A DNA stretch of 64,000 bases from Hofstenia miamia (GCA_900660155.1 CABFPE010000009.1:1532336-1596335), one strand, 5' to 3'. Positions 50,208 through 62,045 are shown, counted from the first letter of the stretch. The notes: generated by a model from the sequence alone, not told the origin. Made by a program: numbers and translations.

Positions 50208-50960
50208 TTAGCTTTTTACAATATCAAGTGTGATATCCAAATGACATGTACCAATAAATCTCACTGGATATCCTTGCTTGGTGCAAAATTTCATAGTTAT
50301 TCTATTGATATATGATTTTGAAACTGGTTTATACATCAGATTTTGTTTTTCATGGTGAATGAGAGGGATGGTATTAATTTTTTCTTCATGTGTTAGCAAT
50401 AGCAGGCATTTATCCAACACAGGATAATGAGCACTACCAACATGTTGAGGTTCTACAATGTCTACAATATGATTTCCACCAAAAATATCAGAGTTTTAAT
50501 TGGTGGTTGTCACTGTTTTTTGATATATCTTTCTGTAAAAACCTAGCAGATTTCTAACTTGGGCTAAATCTATTTCATATTCCAAACCATTCATCACCAT
50601 TAATAAATTGCCAACCATTCTGAGTTTAAATGAAATGCCATAGGGGTATAGCTTATAATTTATATCTTCATAGAGTTCATGAATGCTATGCATATGCCCT
50701 GAATAAATTTCCAATAGGGTTATGTTTCCATTTTATCCTTTAAACTCCATGTTTAGTGTTTAAGATTGAGAAATTTTGACATGTATCCAAAACCAATTAG
50801 TGCAACCTCACAAGCATTATATATTGGTTTGTCCAAATATGTTGTAAATTTATTAAATCCATCAGGACAACATACCCCAGCCTTTCAACATTTTTCAGAT
50901 AATAATGTTACAATAACCATTACATATACCACCCATCTATGAGTTTTATCAGCTGAGTGA
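50208..50960 (-). pseudogene. Polinton penton-like (minor capsid) piece 2
   Basis: The front part repeats the H-M-H-S-x-x-x-L-Y-x-D-I-N motif of piece 1. The last part (50420-50208) ends with Y-I-N-R-I-T-M-K-F-C-T-K-Q-G-Y-P-V-R-F-I-G, which fits the C-terminal strand pattern of penton-like proteins (I-x-I-x-x-x-x-G-x-P-V-x-F-x-G). Two related pieces in tandem suggest a duplication of this gene or of an element end. Broken. Confidence 0.5.
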
Positions 50961-51129
50961 CCTTGTAATGTAATTTGTGTATTATATTATTATTATCAAA
51001 ATGATTTATAAATATTACATCAAAGAGAAGTTTTAGATAATTTTATTAAGACCATTACCACAAAAAATTATTAATAAATGGTAATTTTTGTAAACACAAG
51101 CACCTATGGTAATTGATTAAAAAATCAAA

Positions 51130-51490
51130 AAGCATGAAATATACAATAAGCCCCAAAAATCAGAGATTTTCCCTGTAATCTTGTTTTTCTATCACCTCAT
51201 AAACGTGAAATCCTGGATAAGCTGTTTGACAATAGTGTTCAATGTCAGGATAATATTTTAAGGGGAGTCCAAGAGATTCCTTGAAAATTAAATTGTAATT
51301 GTCATCTCATATAATCAACAGCCAATGTGTACCAGAGTGATTATAGGGGCTTGCATTTGTGATTAGAAACAAGCCCTTAACCAAACTTGTTTGAATATCA
51401 TCTGAAGAATGTACACCAAAAAATCAAAGGCAGAGTGAGGAAATTTGTAAGAAATGCGTCTAATCTTATCAGCATCCATTAGATATTTAA
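51130..51490 (-). pseudogene. Polinton adenain-like cysteine protease piece
   Basis: A minus-strand frame near 51300-51420 reads V-H-S-S-D-D-I-Q, then L-I-T-N-A-S-P, then G-T-H-W-L-L-I-I. The G-T-H-W with the following hydrophobic strand is the catalytic-histidine region of the adenain-like proteases that mature Polinton and adenovirus capsid proteins. The downstream part continues with a D-S-L-G-like motif. Short and broken, but its position between the capsid genes supports the call. Confidence 0.55.
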
Positions 51491-51535
51491 GTAATTGTAG
51501 AGTTTGCAATGTCTAAATTTGACATAGGGCTAAAA

Positions 51536-51877
51536 TTATAAAGATGGTACATGACCCAAAATTTGCAAATTACACCTAAATCTGTAAAATATCAGATATC
51601 CATTGCCAATTCTAAATTCCCTTTTAACAAAACCATAGCTATTGTGGAGAATTGCATGTATTCTAAACAGTTTTGACAATTTCAAAAGCAAGTGTAGCCT
51701 TGAATTATCAATTCGAATCAATCCACCATGGGGGTTCATTTGCAAAACTTTTTCAACACTGACATTGTGTATACTGTGTTTCTGTAATAGATAGCTTGTA
51801 ACATTCACTTTGGTAGAGTGAATATGAACTTTGTCAAGTTTCAACATCTTTATACAATACAATGATTTGCAAAGCAC
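51536..51877 (-). pseudogene. Unassigned Polinton-region open piece
   Basis: About 113 open codons between the protease piece and the major capsid protein, same strand. It contains M-N-P-H-G-G-L-I-R-I-D-N-S-R and a helical-looking middle. I do not recognise it. It may be part of the protease gene's front or a separate small virion protein. Confidence 0.35.
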
Positions 51878-51889
51878 ATTTCTTATCCA

Positions 51890-53155
51890 TTTATAACCTT
51901 TTGCTGTTTATCAACATAGACTTTGAAATTGGTCTCCCTCAAAATGATAACTTCCATTGATTTAGTGAGCACATTTTAAAATCCAGTGTTAAATATATAT
52001 TTGCACTGCTCAATTTAGGATAGAAAACCTTGTTGTTGGCCTCTGTAATGCTATTCAGATCAAAAATCATAATCCCCTGTTTGTTATACTGTGTGTAGGG
52101 TATTCCACTACCATCATTATTTATTCCCAGAGTCTTTATTGCTTGCTAATATGCCTGTGAATAGTTGTCATCTCCAACTAACATAGGGTTGTATGCAATA
52201 TTTGATCCTCCATGGTTTATAGTATATGGAGTCCTCCAAATTTATAGGAAAATGGATTTGTAAACATTGTGCCTGTAAACTGGTGATTCAGACCAATTGC
52301 CAAGGTGATTCTTCTAATGGGTTCATTGGAAAAAACATTTTCTTTAGTAAGCATATTTTGTCCACATGGAATTATAAATGTACATGTAAGAATTCTTGTA
52401 AAGTGGTAAGTAGCAGGAGTTGTCAATAACATTTTTTAAATTGCCAAATGCACACTTTCTGTGACTGAGCTTTCTTAGAGTTAGAATGCACCCATAATTT
52501 TCATTTTGTAATCTGCATTTTCATCTGCAATTAAGGAAAAATAATATTGTGATCTTAAGAGCTTTAGTCAATATACCAACTCTGGGTATTAGTAGTTTTT
52601 CACATTGGAAAAAATCAATTACAAGAGGGCCATAGAAGCTTACCAGCTGGCTCTCCCTGGTTACCACTCTATGTCTATACTGACCATCTTTTTCATCAGA
52701 ATCTTTCATAATAATACCCACTTGACATTAATATTGAAGTCTTGTTGGCAGCACATTTTGATAGTTCATTGGTAATCATAACCATATGAGGCCATACTGC
52801 ATCACCTGTATGTAGTAAAACACAATTTTCAAGAGCTATAATCACTAAACAATGAGTGTAAGGTGTTATTTGCTAAGCAAACTTGATCTTTTTTTGTATC
52901 ATCTGCATCATCCCAAACTAGGTCTCAGCCATAACTTTTCACTAATAAACCAAGATGTATAATTTGGAAATCAATGTACTTGTTTTGCTCTGACCTGAAA
53001 TTATATTCAATGAGTGGCCTATTAAAACCAGAAGTTGGGAAACATTCCTGTTCACTACCCCCATTAAAGGTTATCAAAACCTTATCACATTTGAAAATAT
53101 CCAAGAAAGAATGAGTAAATGTGTTCATGACAGGGATTAAACTTAATATCAATTG
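51890..53155 (-). pseudogene. Polinton major capsid protein (double jelly-roll)
   Basis: Several open minus-strand pieces in consistent order match the major capsid protein. The first has P-L-I-E-Y-N-F and Y-I-D-F-Q-I-I-H-L (53152-52925). The second has S-F-Y-G-P-L-V-I-D-F-F-like sequence (52721-52521). The third has the N-P-F-S-Y-K-F motif preceded by I-x-x-A-I-G-L (52432-52217). A last part has F-D-L-N-S-I-T-E and L-T-L-D-F. These are the strands and loops expected for the double jelly-roll capsid protein that forms the shell of Polinton and adintovirus particles. The order and spacing are right, the frame is broken repeatedly, and the gene is a fossil. Confidence 0.72.
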
Positions 53156-53204
53156 TCAATGTGTACAGCTATTTATACCAAATTCTTAAAAATGTCAGTT
53201 TTCT

Positions 53205-53541
53205 TTATGATGGTTTCTTTTTCACTATGAGTGGACTAGGTTTATGTTGTTTTTTGTGGTGGAAACTGCAAATTGTTAAATTCCACATTTTGTTTTTGTT
53301 ATCCTCCCTATTTATTATTATTAAATTATTCCTGACTGTGTTTCTTGCTACATTGCCAATTCTGAGTTTTAAAACTTTTTTCACATTTTTGCCAAAGACT
53401 ATGTCATTTAAACCTGAAATTGATTCATCCAAAATCTCATTACCAATATTGCTTAATACATTTTACAAAGGTGGAATCATTTTCAATGCTAGTGGTATAG
53501 CAACTCATCCAAGTGTAGTAATTACTCCAAAGCCTTTCTAA
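53205..53541 (-). pseudogene. Small core-protein-like piece of Polinton
   Basis: Between capsid protein and integrase, a short minus-strand piece has a glycine/hydrophobic front followed by N-V-K-K-V-L-K-L-R and N-V-A-R-N-T-V-R-N. A small protein with hydrophobic then basic parts is common at this place in Polintons and recalls adenovirus core peptides. The call is from composition and position only. Confidence 0.35.
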
Positions 53542-53619
53542 TGAGTAAATGCTGTAGGGTTTCTACCATTTGCTTGTTCACTATAATATTGCTCCAATTA
53601 TACATGTAGGCTATTTATA

Positions 53620-54570
53620 CTATTCTATTCTTGCCCATGCATGCTTCCTAATTACTCTAGTCAATTCCTGTTGGTAGAATTTCCCTTTAATTATTTCACT
53701 ACCATCACTACTAATTGACTTTAGTTCATATGTAATGGGGATCATGGTAAACACTTTGTTAATTGTAGTGAATAGCTTTTTCAAAATGTGTAATCTGATT
53801 TTGAAATTCTTACCAAGTCACCAAAGTGAAACAAAGGTGGTCAGTAGTGATTATTACTATCACTAATCAATTTTCCAACCAAGTAAGATACATGTTTTTT
53901 TCTTACAGAATTTGGAGACATGCCTATTGTGCGATTTACTCTAGAATTTAACACAACAACAATTTGTTGAAATTTTCTATATATTATAACCCCTGCTAAA
54001 GTGTAGATAATTAAATAGAATTTCTTTCAAACTCCTTATCACTCTTTCTGCTCCCACCACTTTCATGTTTGAATTTGTACTATACACTGTTATATTATTT
54101 CTATTGCAGAAATCTCTAAGCACTCCTTTAAATTCTGTTCCCCTATCAACCCAAATCTTTTTCACATTATGCCAGTTATCAATTTTTTAAAAGCAGACAA
54201 CACATGTTTTATTATACAACAGTTGTACATGAAAGTTTTTTGATAATATCATAAACAAGTAGGTACTTTATCCCTCTATTGTACAATGCTAGACTTTCAA
54301 CAACTGCCAAATCCATGGTCCATATTTCATCAATGCCAAATGTAATTTTCTCACAGTTGACTTGAACATTTTCCAGAGTTATTTTGAGGAATTTGAATTT
54401 AGCTTTATGGTATAACTCATAAGCACCTCTGAAACTAGCAGATGATTTTAGCAATGTGTACAACTGATGCAAGTGTTTATTCATTACAGTTAATTCCAAA
54501 CTATAAGCTCCTTTCTATTTATAGCCTCATTAACACAGTTATTTTTAACCAAATGTGCAGGGATCATACC
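53620..54570 (-). pseudogene. Polinton integrase (retroviral-type rve)
   Basis: The first piece (54499-54212) contains D-E-I-W-T-M-D-L-A-V-V-E-S with the first catalytic aspartate and R-G-I-K-Y-L-L-V. The second (54165-53977) has V-D-R-G-T-E-F-K-G with the second aspartate and G-A-E-R-V-I-R-S-L-K-E with the glutamate. Downstream frames show R-T-I-G-M-S-P-N and F-H-F-G-D-L-V-R-I-S-K, typical of the linker and C-terminal chromatin-binding-like part of Polinton integrases. It would insert the element's DNA into the host genome. Broken. Confidence 0.82.
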
Positions 54571-54680
54571 AATGTCTTTTAAAACTTTCACACACATGCT
54601 GGTTCAGTCTTTTGTTTGGTGTTTGGAGAGCATTTTTGAATTTGGTAACTGATAATGAGCCAACAATTATATAAATTGTA

Positions 54681-54953
54681 TCAGCATGTAGGGAGAACAT
54701 TTGTATTTGAACTGTTTAAAAAGTTTTTTAATTCATCACCACCTGTGTTATCCTGTTGACATTGGTATTGAGTGGGAGTTTGAAAAAAATTGCATTTTAC
54801 CCATATATCATCTTGAATGAAAAGGGTTTGTTGTTGTGTAGAATGATGATTACTCACCTGGTTGTATTTTAGCTGCATACTGTAGCTGTCAATACATGTT
54901 TCTTGACAGCAATCTGTTAATCTATTGAAAATTTCCAGAAAAATAAGCACCAT
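54681..54953 (-). other. Unassigned Polinton-region open piece
   Basis: Ninety open codons between integrase and ATPase, rich in glutamine, serine and cysteine (Y-Q-C-Q-Q-D-N-T-G-G-D-E-L). No family recognised; it may be non-coding. Confidence 0.2.
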
Positions 54954-55241
54954 TTCAACTGCTGATATTGTATATAATGATTTGAGATTCTAATGCAGAT
55001 TGATATTATACATAGTTCATCATAATGCATAAAAGACAATTGAAAAATGCTAGTAAATTTGACATTCTTAGAAATCCAATTTTTTTCGACTTTGAATGTT
55101 TTAATAGTGAAACCTTTGTGTACTGATGTTATTTTAGAAATATTAGTCTTTTCATCACCAAGTGGGATAATTCCTTGCTGAATGTTAAAAATGATCCCTC
55201 ACACTAAATTTAAAGTTTGATCATCTCTTAGGAGCTGTATC

Positions 55242-55870
55242 TTAGACTGTTATGAACATCCCATTAGGAATTTGTAAATGACACATTCTTGAATCAGTTT
55301 CACAGAAAAGTTGTCTACCTTCAAGGTATTTCCTGAGCAAAAATTTATAAATAAATAGCAGTATGGTTTGCAAAGAAGCCTTTTTATATACAGCAAACAA
55401 TTCATGCATAATTCCAATCTGAGTTCCTAAAATCCTAATCTGTACTCTATCATGCACTGAATTCAACAAAAATATTCCAGAAGCATTTTTCTGAATTAGA
55501 CTTGAATAGCATCCCTTTGAAAAAACTGAATGGGTAATCAACACAATGCCACAATTTAAATGTCTTCCAACTATACCAAGGTTAGCAAATGCCTCTGATT
55601 GTAGCACAGTTTCATCCATATCATCAAATATTATTAATGAGTTTTGAACTCTGTTTTCACTTAGTAAACTTTCTGAAAATTCTTGAAAAATTCCACATGC
55701 TTCATTTTCATTTTAAATTTATTATAAATATTATTTTGAAAGTGAATATAAAAAACAATTGCCTTGGAATATCTACTAAAATAGTCTTTATCAATTAATT
55801 CCCAAGTAAGCTCATTTTTCCTGAATTTGATGGATCACTGAAAATTAAAAATGTCTGACTGCTTCATAAA
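55242..55870 (-). pseudogene. Polinton packaging ATPase (FtsK/A32-like)
   Basis: The upstream piece carries I-F-S-D-P-S-N-S-G-K-M-S-L, a Walker A loop in the P-S-x-S-G-K form of A32-like ATPases (55806-55860). The 125-codon piece at 55619-55242 has a D-E-T-V-L-Q-S front (after Walker B), then V-G-R-H-L-N-C-G-I-V-L-I-T-H-S-V-F, then N-A-S-G-I-F-L-L-N and Q-I-R-I-L-G-T-Q. This is the diagnostic pattern of the genome-packaging ATPase of Polintons. Broken fossil; it is the rightmost recognised gene of the element. Confidence 0.82.
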
Positions 55871-56456
55871 GGAACAACATTAAATGTGTACATGCTTTCT
55901 TAATTTTGAGAATGAGTACAAATTTAAATAAACTTATATATTTTAAATTTGAAACATAGTTTCAATAATTTGTGTTTCTTTCTAATTTTATATATTGCAT
56001 GTATTACACTTAATTTTATTTCACACTCTATCATTGTTAAGTACTTTGCTTTTCTCATGAGTGTTTTATTATCCACATTAGTAAAAGGAATTATTATTAA
56101 TCACTTGAGCATTAGTGTTCTAGCTAGACATTTGATTATTTCATACCAATGCATGCGTTTTTTACAATTATTGCATTAAGGAGCTATTAATTTTTTAGCA
56201 GATGGAATTATAGAGATGCTTTCTCATGGATAATTGCTGACTCACCCTATAAACATGGTGCAGAGAGAGGGAGTAATGCTTTTGACATTGGGGAATTAGA
56301 ATATTGGTTGACATGAAGTGATAATTTCCACAATGTAAAGAACAGCAAAAATTGGTGACCAATGTACTGAGAGATTGAAGGCAGTGCATTTTGAACTGGT
56401 GAATGCATTTATAATTAACAAGGTATTTTGGCATATAATTGTTTATATTTACAGCA

Positions 56457-56625
56457 TCAATATACATTGTTGTAATATCTCTCTTTCCATTGTACACATT
56501 TTTTCTTTAAACTAATTTATATACAGTATTGGTTTATTCAACTATATACATTGATGTAATATTTCTCTTTTCAATTGTGCATGTTTTTGCGTTAAATAAA
56601 CATATATGCATTATTGGTTTATTGA
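56457..56625. repeat. Tandem duplication, about 85-bp unit
   Basis: Two diverged copies. Each contains TATACATTG, then TGTAATAT, a CTCTTT/TCTCTTTTC stretch, ATTGTACA/ATTGTGCA, and ends in ATTGGTTTATT (about 56530-56545 and 56615-56625). Confidence 0.75.
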
Positions 56626-56996
56626 GTATTTTGTTTTTAATTGTGTGTGTTTAATTTCTATTTTTCTTTAACTAGCAAATTGATTGAAAGGAATTATTTT
56701 ATACATAATCATTTTGTTTAATTTCTTATTTTTAACTAACAAAGTGATTTTATAGACATTGTTTTCACTATGTAAAATATTACTTTGTAATTTTTTTTGA
56801 AATTCCACCATATAAATACCCTATGCCTGTATTTTTTTGTGTGTGAATAATACACTATTTACAAACATTTATACATTTACAATGGTGAATGCATCACAGA
56901 TTTTACAAATTTTTTGAATCGAGATGATATCTATTGATGGAAAAGTCATCAACTATGAATAATGAATGTGTTATTGTATTCATGCATTAAAGTCAC

Positions 56997-57240
56997 AAAA
57001 CCTGAAAACCCATGTAACACATACAGCCATGCAAAAGTTATAAAGCAAATAAAAGTGAAAAACGTGCAAAGTTGACAAAGGCAGTGGAAAAAGGAAAACC
57101 ATGTAAATGTATACAACCATGCACAGTCATAAACCAAATAAAGTGAAAAACAAGCAAAGTTGAGAAAAGATGTTACAGTGTAAAATGTGTACAATCTGAA
57201 AAATAATGTGCAAAGCCAACAAAAGATTTAACAGTCAGCA
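56997..57240. repeat. Degenerate tandem repeat, about 90-bp unit
   Basis: Successive copies share AAAACC-CATGTAA, TACA-CCATGCA, ATAAA-CAAATAAA-GTGAAAAAC and GCAAAGTTGA. There are two good copies and a partial third. The 81-codon F- and C-rich frame on the minus strand here arises from the repeat. Confidence 0.7.
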
Positions 57241-57599
57241 AATGTGTACATCCCATGAAAATCCATATAAACCAAAAAAAGAAATGAAAAGAAAAGATCA
57301 TTGTGTAAAACTAATGTAATAATAGTGTATTAATGAAAGCAGCATGTATATGTATAAATCCTACTATCAACATTGCATGTATAATTTTTCAGAAAGGAAA
57401 ATTGTCTTTATCATTAAGTCTATATTTCATACGTCTGTAATGTTAACTTGCCTTTATGCATACCCCATGTTTTACTTTTTACAAAAACTAGCTTGCTTTT
57501 ATCATATATTATGCCTGTAATGTCAAGTTTAACAAAAAATTTCTCATTAATGTATTTGGATATTAGCAAAACAAATAAAACACATGACATTTTTACAAT

Positions 57600-57915
57600 G
57601 GAAAAATAGCAATGTATTTGAAAAAAAAATGTAACCCTTTGCATGTAATGCATTGATTCCTGAAAAAAACCAAATAAACTTTGTACATAGAGCTGGTTAA
57701 GCAATCAAAATGCATGGAAAAGTTTTTATGGGTAAATGAGTCAGTAATAATAACAGGCATGTATGGAGGCTGTGAAAAGATGATGTATTTTAAAAAAAGG
57801 TTTGTAGCCTTTTGCAAGTAATGTTAGATTCCCAAAAACGAATTAAATGTTGTAGATAGAACTAGCTAAGCAATTGAAATGCATGGAATTTTTTTTACAG
57901 ATAAATTAGTCTGCA
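57600..57915. repeat. Tandem duplication, about 175-bp unit
   Basis: Two diverged copies share GTATTT-AAAAAAA, TGTAACCCTTTGCA/TGTAGCCTTTTGCA, GTAATG, AGCTGGTTAAGCAAT/AACTAGCTAAGCAAT and AAATGCATGGAA, followed by a T-rich stretch. Starts are near 57607 and 57781. Confidence 0.75.
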
Positions 57916-60521
57916 GTGTGTTATTACAAAATGCAATCAAATGTGTATGCAAACAAATGTAACCATGCAAACTAGATAACATGTGGTATAGCAAGGTATA
58001 TTAGCAAACATGTAATAAGCATATAAATAAGTCACTATAGCAAAAAAGTGTTTATGAATCATTGTAAAATTGAGCCCCGTAAATGTCATAAAATATTAAT
58101 GCACTAATTACCACTAGACGGCGTTACAAATCCCCCAGTCAATATCTATGACCCAGCAGAGACCATGAGTCAGAGTGTCCAAAAGGTTATAAAGTGTAGT
58201 CAAGGCTGTTTATGTAATACTACTGATCAGCATTACCATATAAGAATATCGCCTTGGACATATTTCTTTTCAGAGGATCTAGCTATTTTGTGGTTATAGA
58301 TTACTACTCCAGATTGATTATATATAGAAAACTACAAGTAAGTAGTGCATCCATGATAATATATTAGTTGAAGAGGATATTTGCAGGTTTTGCTATACTT
58401 GCTGATACTAATCCAGCTAATTCTAGTAAAATGAAGGATTTCTGCAATAGTCATTCCATCAGACTAATCACTTCTAGCCCTTAAAAGCTGTTTACATCAT
58501 AAAGAAGATCCCTCTGTGTTGGGACGCAAAGTCACCCCATAACAATTATTACGCAGCCTTGAGTTGCAAACAAAATTACCAAGGTTTGCATATGGAAATG
58601 GAAATTTCCATTCCATTTTCAGATTTGGAAATAGAAATAGAATGGAAATTAAATAATTTTATGAAATTGAAGTTTAGTGGAAATTTATCGGAATTCAATT
58701 TCAAAAAGACATTTTCAAAACTGTTGAAAATATTCTAAATATATCTAAATAAATAAATTTTTAGAGATCAGTCACAAACTGCATTAAATTAACCCAAATT
58801 ATTGGAAATCAAAAAATCGGAGTGAATTAACAACAAAATTTGGTTATTGTCAAATGAATTTGAATAAATAATACAATGATATAATGAAAGCAATTCTAGG
58901 TTCCATATGTAAACACAGAATTTGGCGTCCATATTTTCAAACACTTTAAAACTGGACCCACTTGCGACAAATTAAAATTTTTTACTAGTTCTGATTTCAA
59001 CTTGGTATGTGCAAGTACATATATAATTTTTTCAATATTTAAAAAGACTGCAATAAATATTATTTTTCTACAGAAAGTTTGTGATGAATATGAGTTTACA
59101 GCATTAATTTTCCACATATCATCGCCATGCATATATTGCTCTAACTTAGTAAATTTTAACTCGATTTTGAATAGGACTGGAACTGAAATATAATAACTAG
59201 ATATGAAAGAATTACAAAATTCTATTATGTGCACTTTAGCAGTTTCAACTAAACCAATCATTACACTGAAATGTAATTTCTGTTCACAGTGTAGTCAGTT
59301 CAATAAGATTAATGGTCTCTGTTTCATGAGACTGGGACTAACATTGAACTGGTACCATAATGAAGAATCTGGAACCACGGGTTTCAGAATGTAATGAATA
59401 ATGTTTCCAATGTTGATGAAAATAGAATTATGCTATAGTATTAATAGGACTATAGAACTAGAAAATTTCAGGGGATTACCAACCAAATGGAGGAATGAAA
59501 CCAGTAAAATTCTGGTCTCGCATAGCCCTAACTACTAGCTATAAGAGTTATGGAAAGATGTGGAAATTAATGGCAAAATGTAGAAATGTTATCAAAATTG
59601 TTGTATAAATGGAAGAGAATTGCATTTAAAAATGCAAGCCTGAAACTATCTCTCTCTGTGAAGACCTTAAAGCCGAAGATTAAAATAAATTGCACCATTG
59701 GACTATGGGGTTTTATTTCTAATAAGAAAAAATCGAGACATCTGAAACTGTTGCCCATAATTTTCGGCATAAGTTGCAAAGATACTAAAGTAACTTCTGC
59801 AACAATCAGCTGAACCAGAATTCAAAATGTAATTCCCCGTGTTATGGATAGAACACATTACTGTACATTTAAATATTATATGATATTTATTATCCTTTAG
59901 TGCACAATAAAGAATTTTAGTTTATCTTATACCTGTGACACTTAACGCATTTCACAGAGCAATTCTAAATTGCAACATGAATAAGATCATACTGTGTGAA
60001 TCTATTCCCATCTCCAATGCATTCTAGTGCATGGTCTCCATATACATTTTGGATTGGACATGGCATGTAATTACTGGTCATATAGTTGCCTTTGTAGAAT
60101 TTGTATCCTGGCCTTTTTCTGTCTGATTTGAATTTTTTTACAGTTTTGGCATTCCTTTCATTCTGTTATTTACTTGATTTCCGAGGGAAAAGTTTTTCAC
60201 TGTCTTGCATCTACGTTTATAGATGAACTTTTCTTCAGCATTTGTAAATAGTTTGAAACCCCCAATTGTTAGAGCTCATTTAAAAAAGCTTTTAAGTTCA
60301 GTCAGATTTATCATTTAATAGGGCGGAAGGCTTAACGCTTTGAAGAACAATGGAGCAACGCCGATTTGAATTACTTTCTGAGGAAGGGGAAAGTGTAACA
60401 GTTATACTTTTTGTGTGACTATAATTTCCTTTAAAAATACGAATTACCCATTTACGTTGTAACTCAAATTATAATTTAACAAAGCTATTATATCTGAAGC
60501 AATTATTAGACGTGGTAAAAA

Positions 60522-61342
60522 CTGAGTCAACAAGAAGTGGTTGTCAGCGTTGGAGTCGCACAGTCTAGTGTGTGCAGTGTAGCAAAACCATGAAAAATTA
60601 ACTACTACAGATGTGTTTGTGGGCAGGTTCTGACACCAACCCACACGGAGAAAGGACTGCTCCTTTGTCGTGCGCTTTACTTTGGCTTCTATGCTGACTT
60701 TGATGTTGATGAATGGAAGCAAGTTTAGTTTAGTGAACAAGCTACAGTGTCTCTGTCACAGCCAGTGAAACGACAGAGCTGTTTTATCTACAGGGAAGTG
60801 GAACTGAAGCGCCTTATTTCTGAAGAAGAATTGGTTTTGAGCATGACTATCAAGATCCAAAACTGCTTGTGAACGCTGATGTTCATGGTACGGCAAGACT
60901 AGCCTTCATTTTAGTAAGGTCAAAGTTAATCAGGCGGAGTATTGTTGCATGCTGCTGCAGAAGGTGTTCACCGACATTGCAGCCGAACTGAATGAAGCAC
61001 CATGGACCTGGCAGCAGGATTGCGCGACACCGCACATTGCAGCGGCCACTCAGGAATTTCTCAAAACCCCTTGTCTCGATTGGATCAGAAAATATGAGTG
61101 GCCGGCTAAGTCTCTGGATTTGAACCCCATTGATTACGGCATTTAGAGATGCTTAACAACTGCCATCTCTCAAAGAAGCGATGCAATAGTCACCTTTGAT
61201 GACCTGAAGACAGTTCTCTTGGATTTATGGGACAATATTGACTTGCATTGTATGCATACCATAAAGCGTAAAAAGCTTCTTTAATTTTTTGAAATTGATG
61301 AACTTTGAGAAATGCCACCGTTTTTTTGGATCATCCTGTAGT
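60522..61342 (+). mobile_element. Tc1/mariner transposon with DD37D spacing, broken
   Basis: A helix-turn-helix-like piece at 60522-60593 (L-S-Q-Q-E-V-V-V-S-V-G-V-A-Q-S-S-V) is followed, after a decayed middle part, by the catalytic core. This core (60949-61146) has W-T-W-Q-Q-D-C-A-T-P-H with the second catalytic D at 61018 and W-P-A-K-S-L-D-L-N-P-I-D-Y-G with the third D at 61132. There are 37 residues between the two aspartates, as in the DD37D (maT-like) group. A TAG at 61144 replaces the usual tryptophan codon, and the C-terminal part continues to a stop near 61282. The right end TTTTTTGGATCATCCTGTA (61324-61342) looks like the terminal repeat, but I found no matching left end. Dead copy. 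Confidence 0.8.
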
Positions 61343-62045
61343 TATATTAGGTACACTAATCAAAACAATCTTGTAATCAGAACATGGACATTCAGTAAAA
61401 TGTAATTCAAATTTAAATCATTTGGGTATTTCAGATAATTAATAATTATTCGATAATTGCAAGTAAGTGTAGTAAAAATTTTAGTGTTAACAGAATGCAA
61501 ATAATAACTATTTACTAAATAACGTAAGTGATTTTCAAGTGCTTGAGTAAGACAATATCTATATTTTCCATGCTTGCAGTTGTGTGTAAAACGTCTGATT
61601 ATTAACAAACTAATAACAGTCATATTTTTATTTAAGCGATGTAAATAAAGGCAGTAAAACCTATGAGCGACCAATGCAGATGTGAGCTTACAGTACCCTT
61701 AGTGTAAATAGACGGAATAAAACACTTTTCGGAATTTGTAATACAATTATTTCAATAAAATTAAGTATTTAGACGTAAGGTTATAATTTGCCAATGAAAA
61801 TTTTTACAAATATAATTTGCATTCTTTTTGGGTTTTAGTAATTATATTGTAGAATCGCTACCAGACTAGATCTGACTTTAGTAAACCTTAATCTCGATAA
61901 ATCCAATACCTTAGTCTTTAGTGGTCGTAGCTCTAACTTTTCAAATTGTCTACTACTTGTTGAGACTTACTATTGTATAGTTACCACTGAATTGTAACTG
62001 GCATAATTTACATATATATTTGTTCGTTTAGACTAATGCCAACAG
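61343..62045. other. AT-rich non-coding stretch
   Basis: About 0.7 kb. The 104-codon minus-strand frame (61360-61674) shows no motif and is not called. Confidence 0.5.

Larger units (their letters stand above)
48371..55870 (-). mobile_element. Polinton/Maverick relic (core)
   Basis: The minus strand carries, in reading order from right to left, a packaging ATPase, a retroviral-type integrase, a small core-protein-like piece, a double jelly-roll major capsid protein, an adenain-like cysteine protease and penton-like pieces. This combination defines Polintons and their adintovirus kin. Every gene is broken; I estimate well over ten breaks across the core, so this is an old, inactive fossil. 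I do not see the protein-primed DNA polymerase B, nor can I identify the long terminal inverted repeats, so the true ends are unknown. The element may reach from near the gap at 45.1 kb to somewhere in 56-58.4 kb. Confidence 0.88.
55871..60520. other. Non-coding stretch with tandem duplications
   Basis: About 4.6 kb with no recognised protein. Part of it (to about 58.4 kb) may be the outer region of the Polinton, but I could not find terminal repeats. It is rich in TGCATG-type words and poor in CpG. The tandem duplications are listed separately. From 58.6 to 60.5 kb I see nothing. Confidence 0.45.

Noticed and set aside
53161-53541. 126-codon plus-strand hydrophobic frame
   Set aside because: It lies antisense to minus-strand Polinton genes and its hydrophobicity reflects AT-rich antisense sequence.
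56949-57194. Cysteine- and phenylalanine-rich minus-strand frame that looks like a repeat protein
   Set aside because: The repetition comes from a degenerate tandem DNA repeat, with no start context or family.
60444-60740. 98-codon minus-strand frame
   Set aside because: It is antisense to the mariner transposase remnants.
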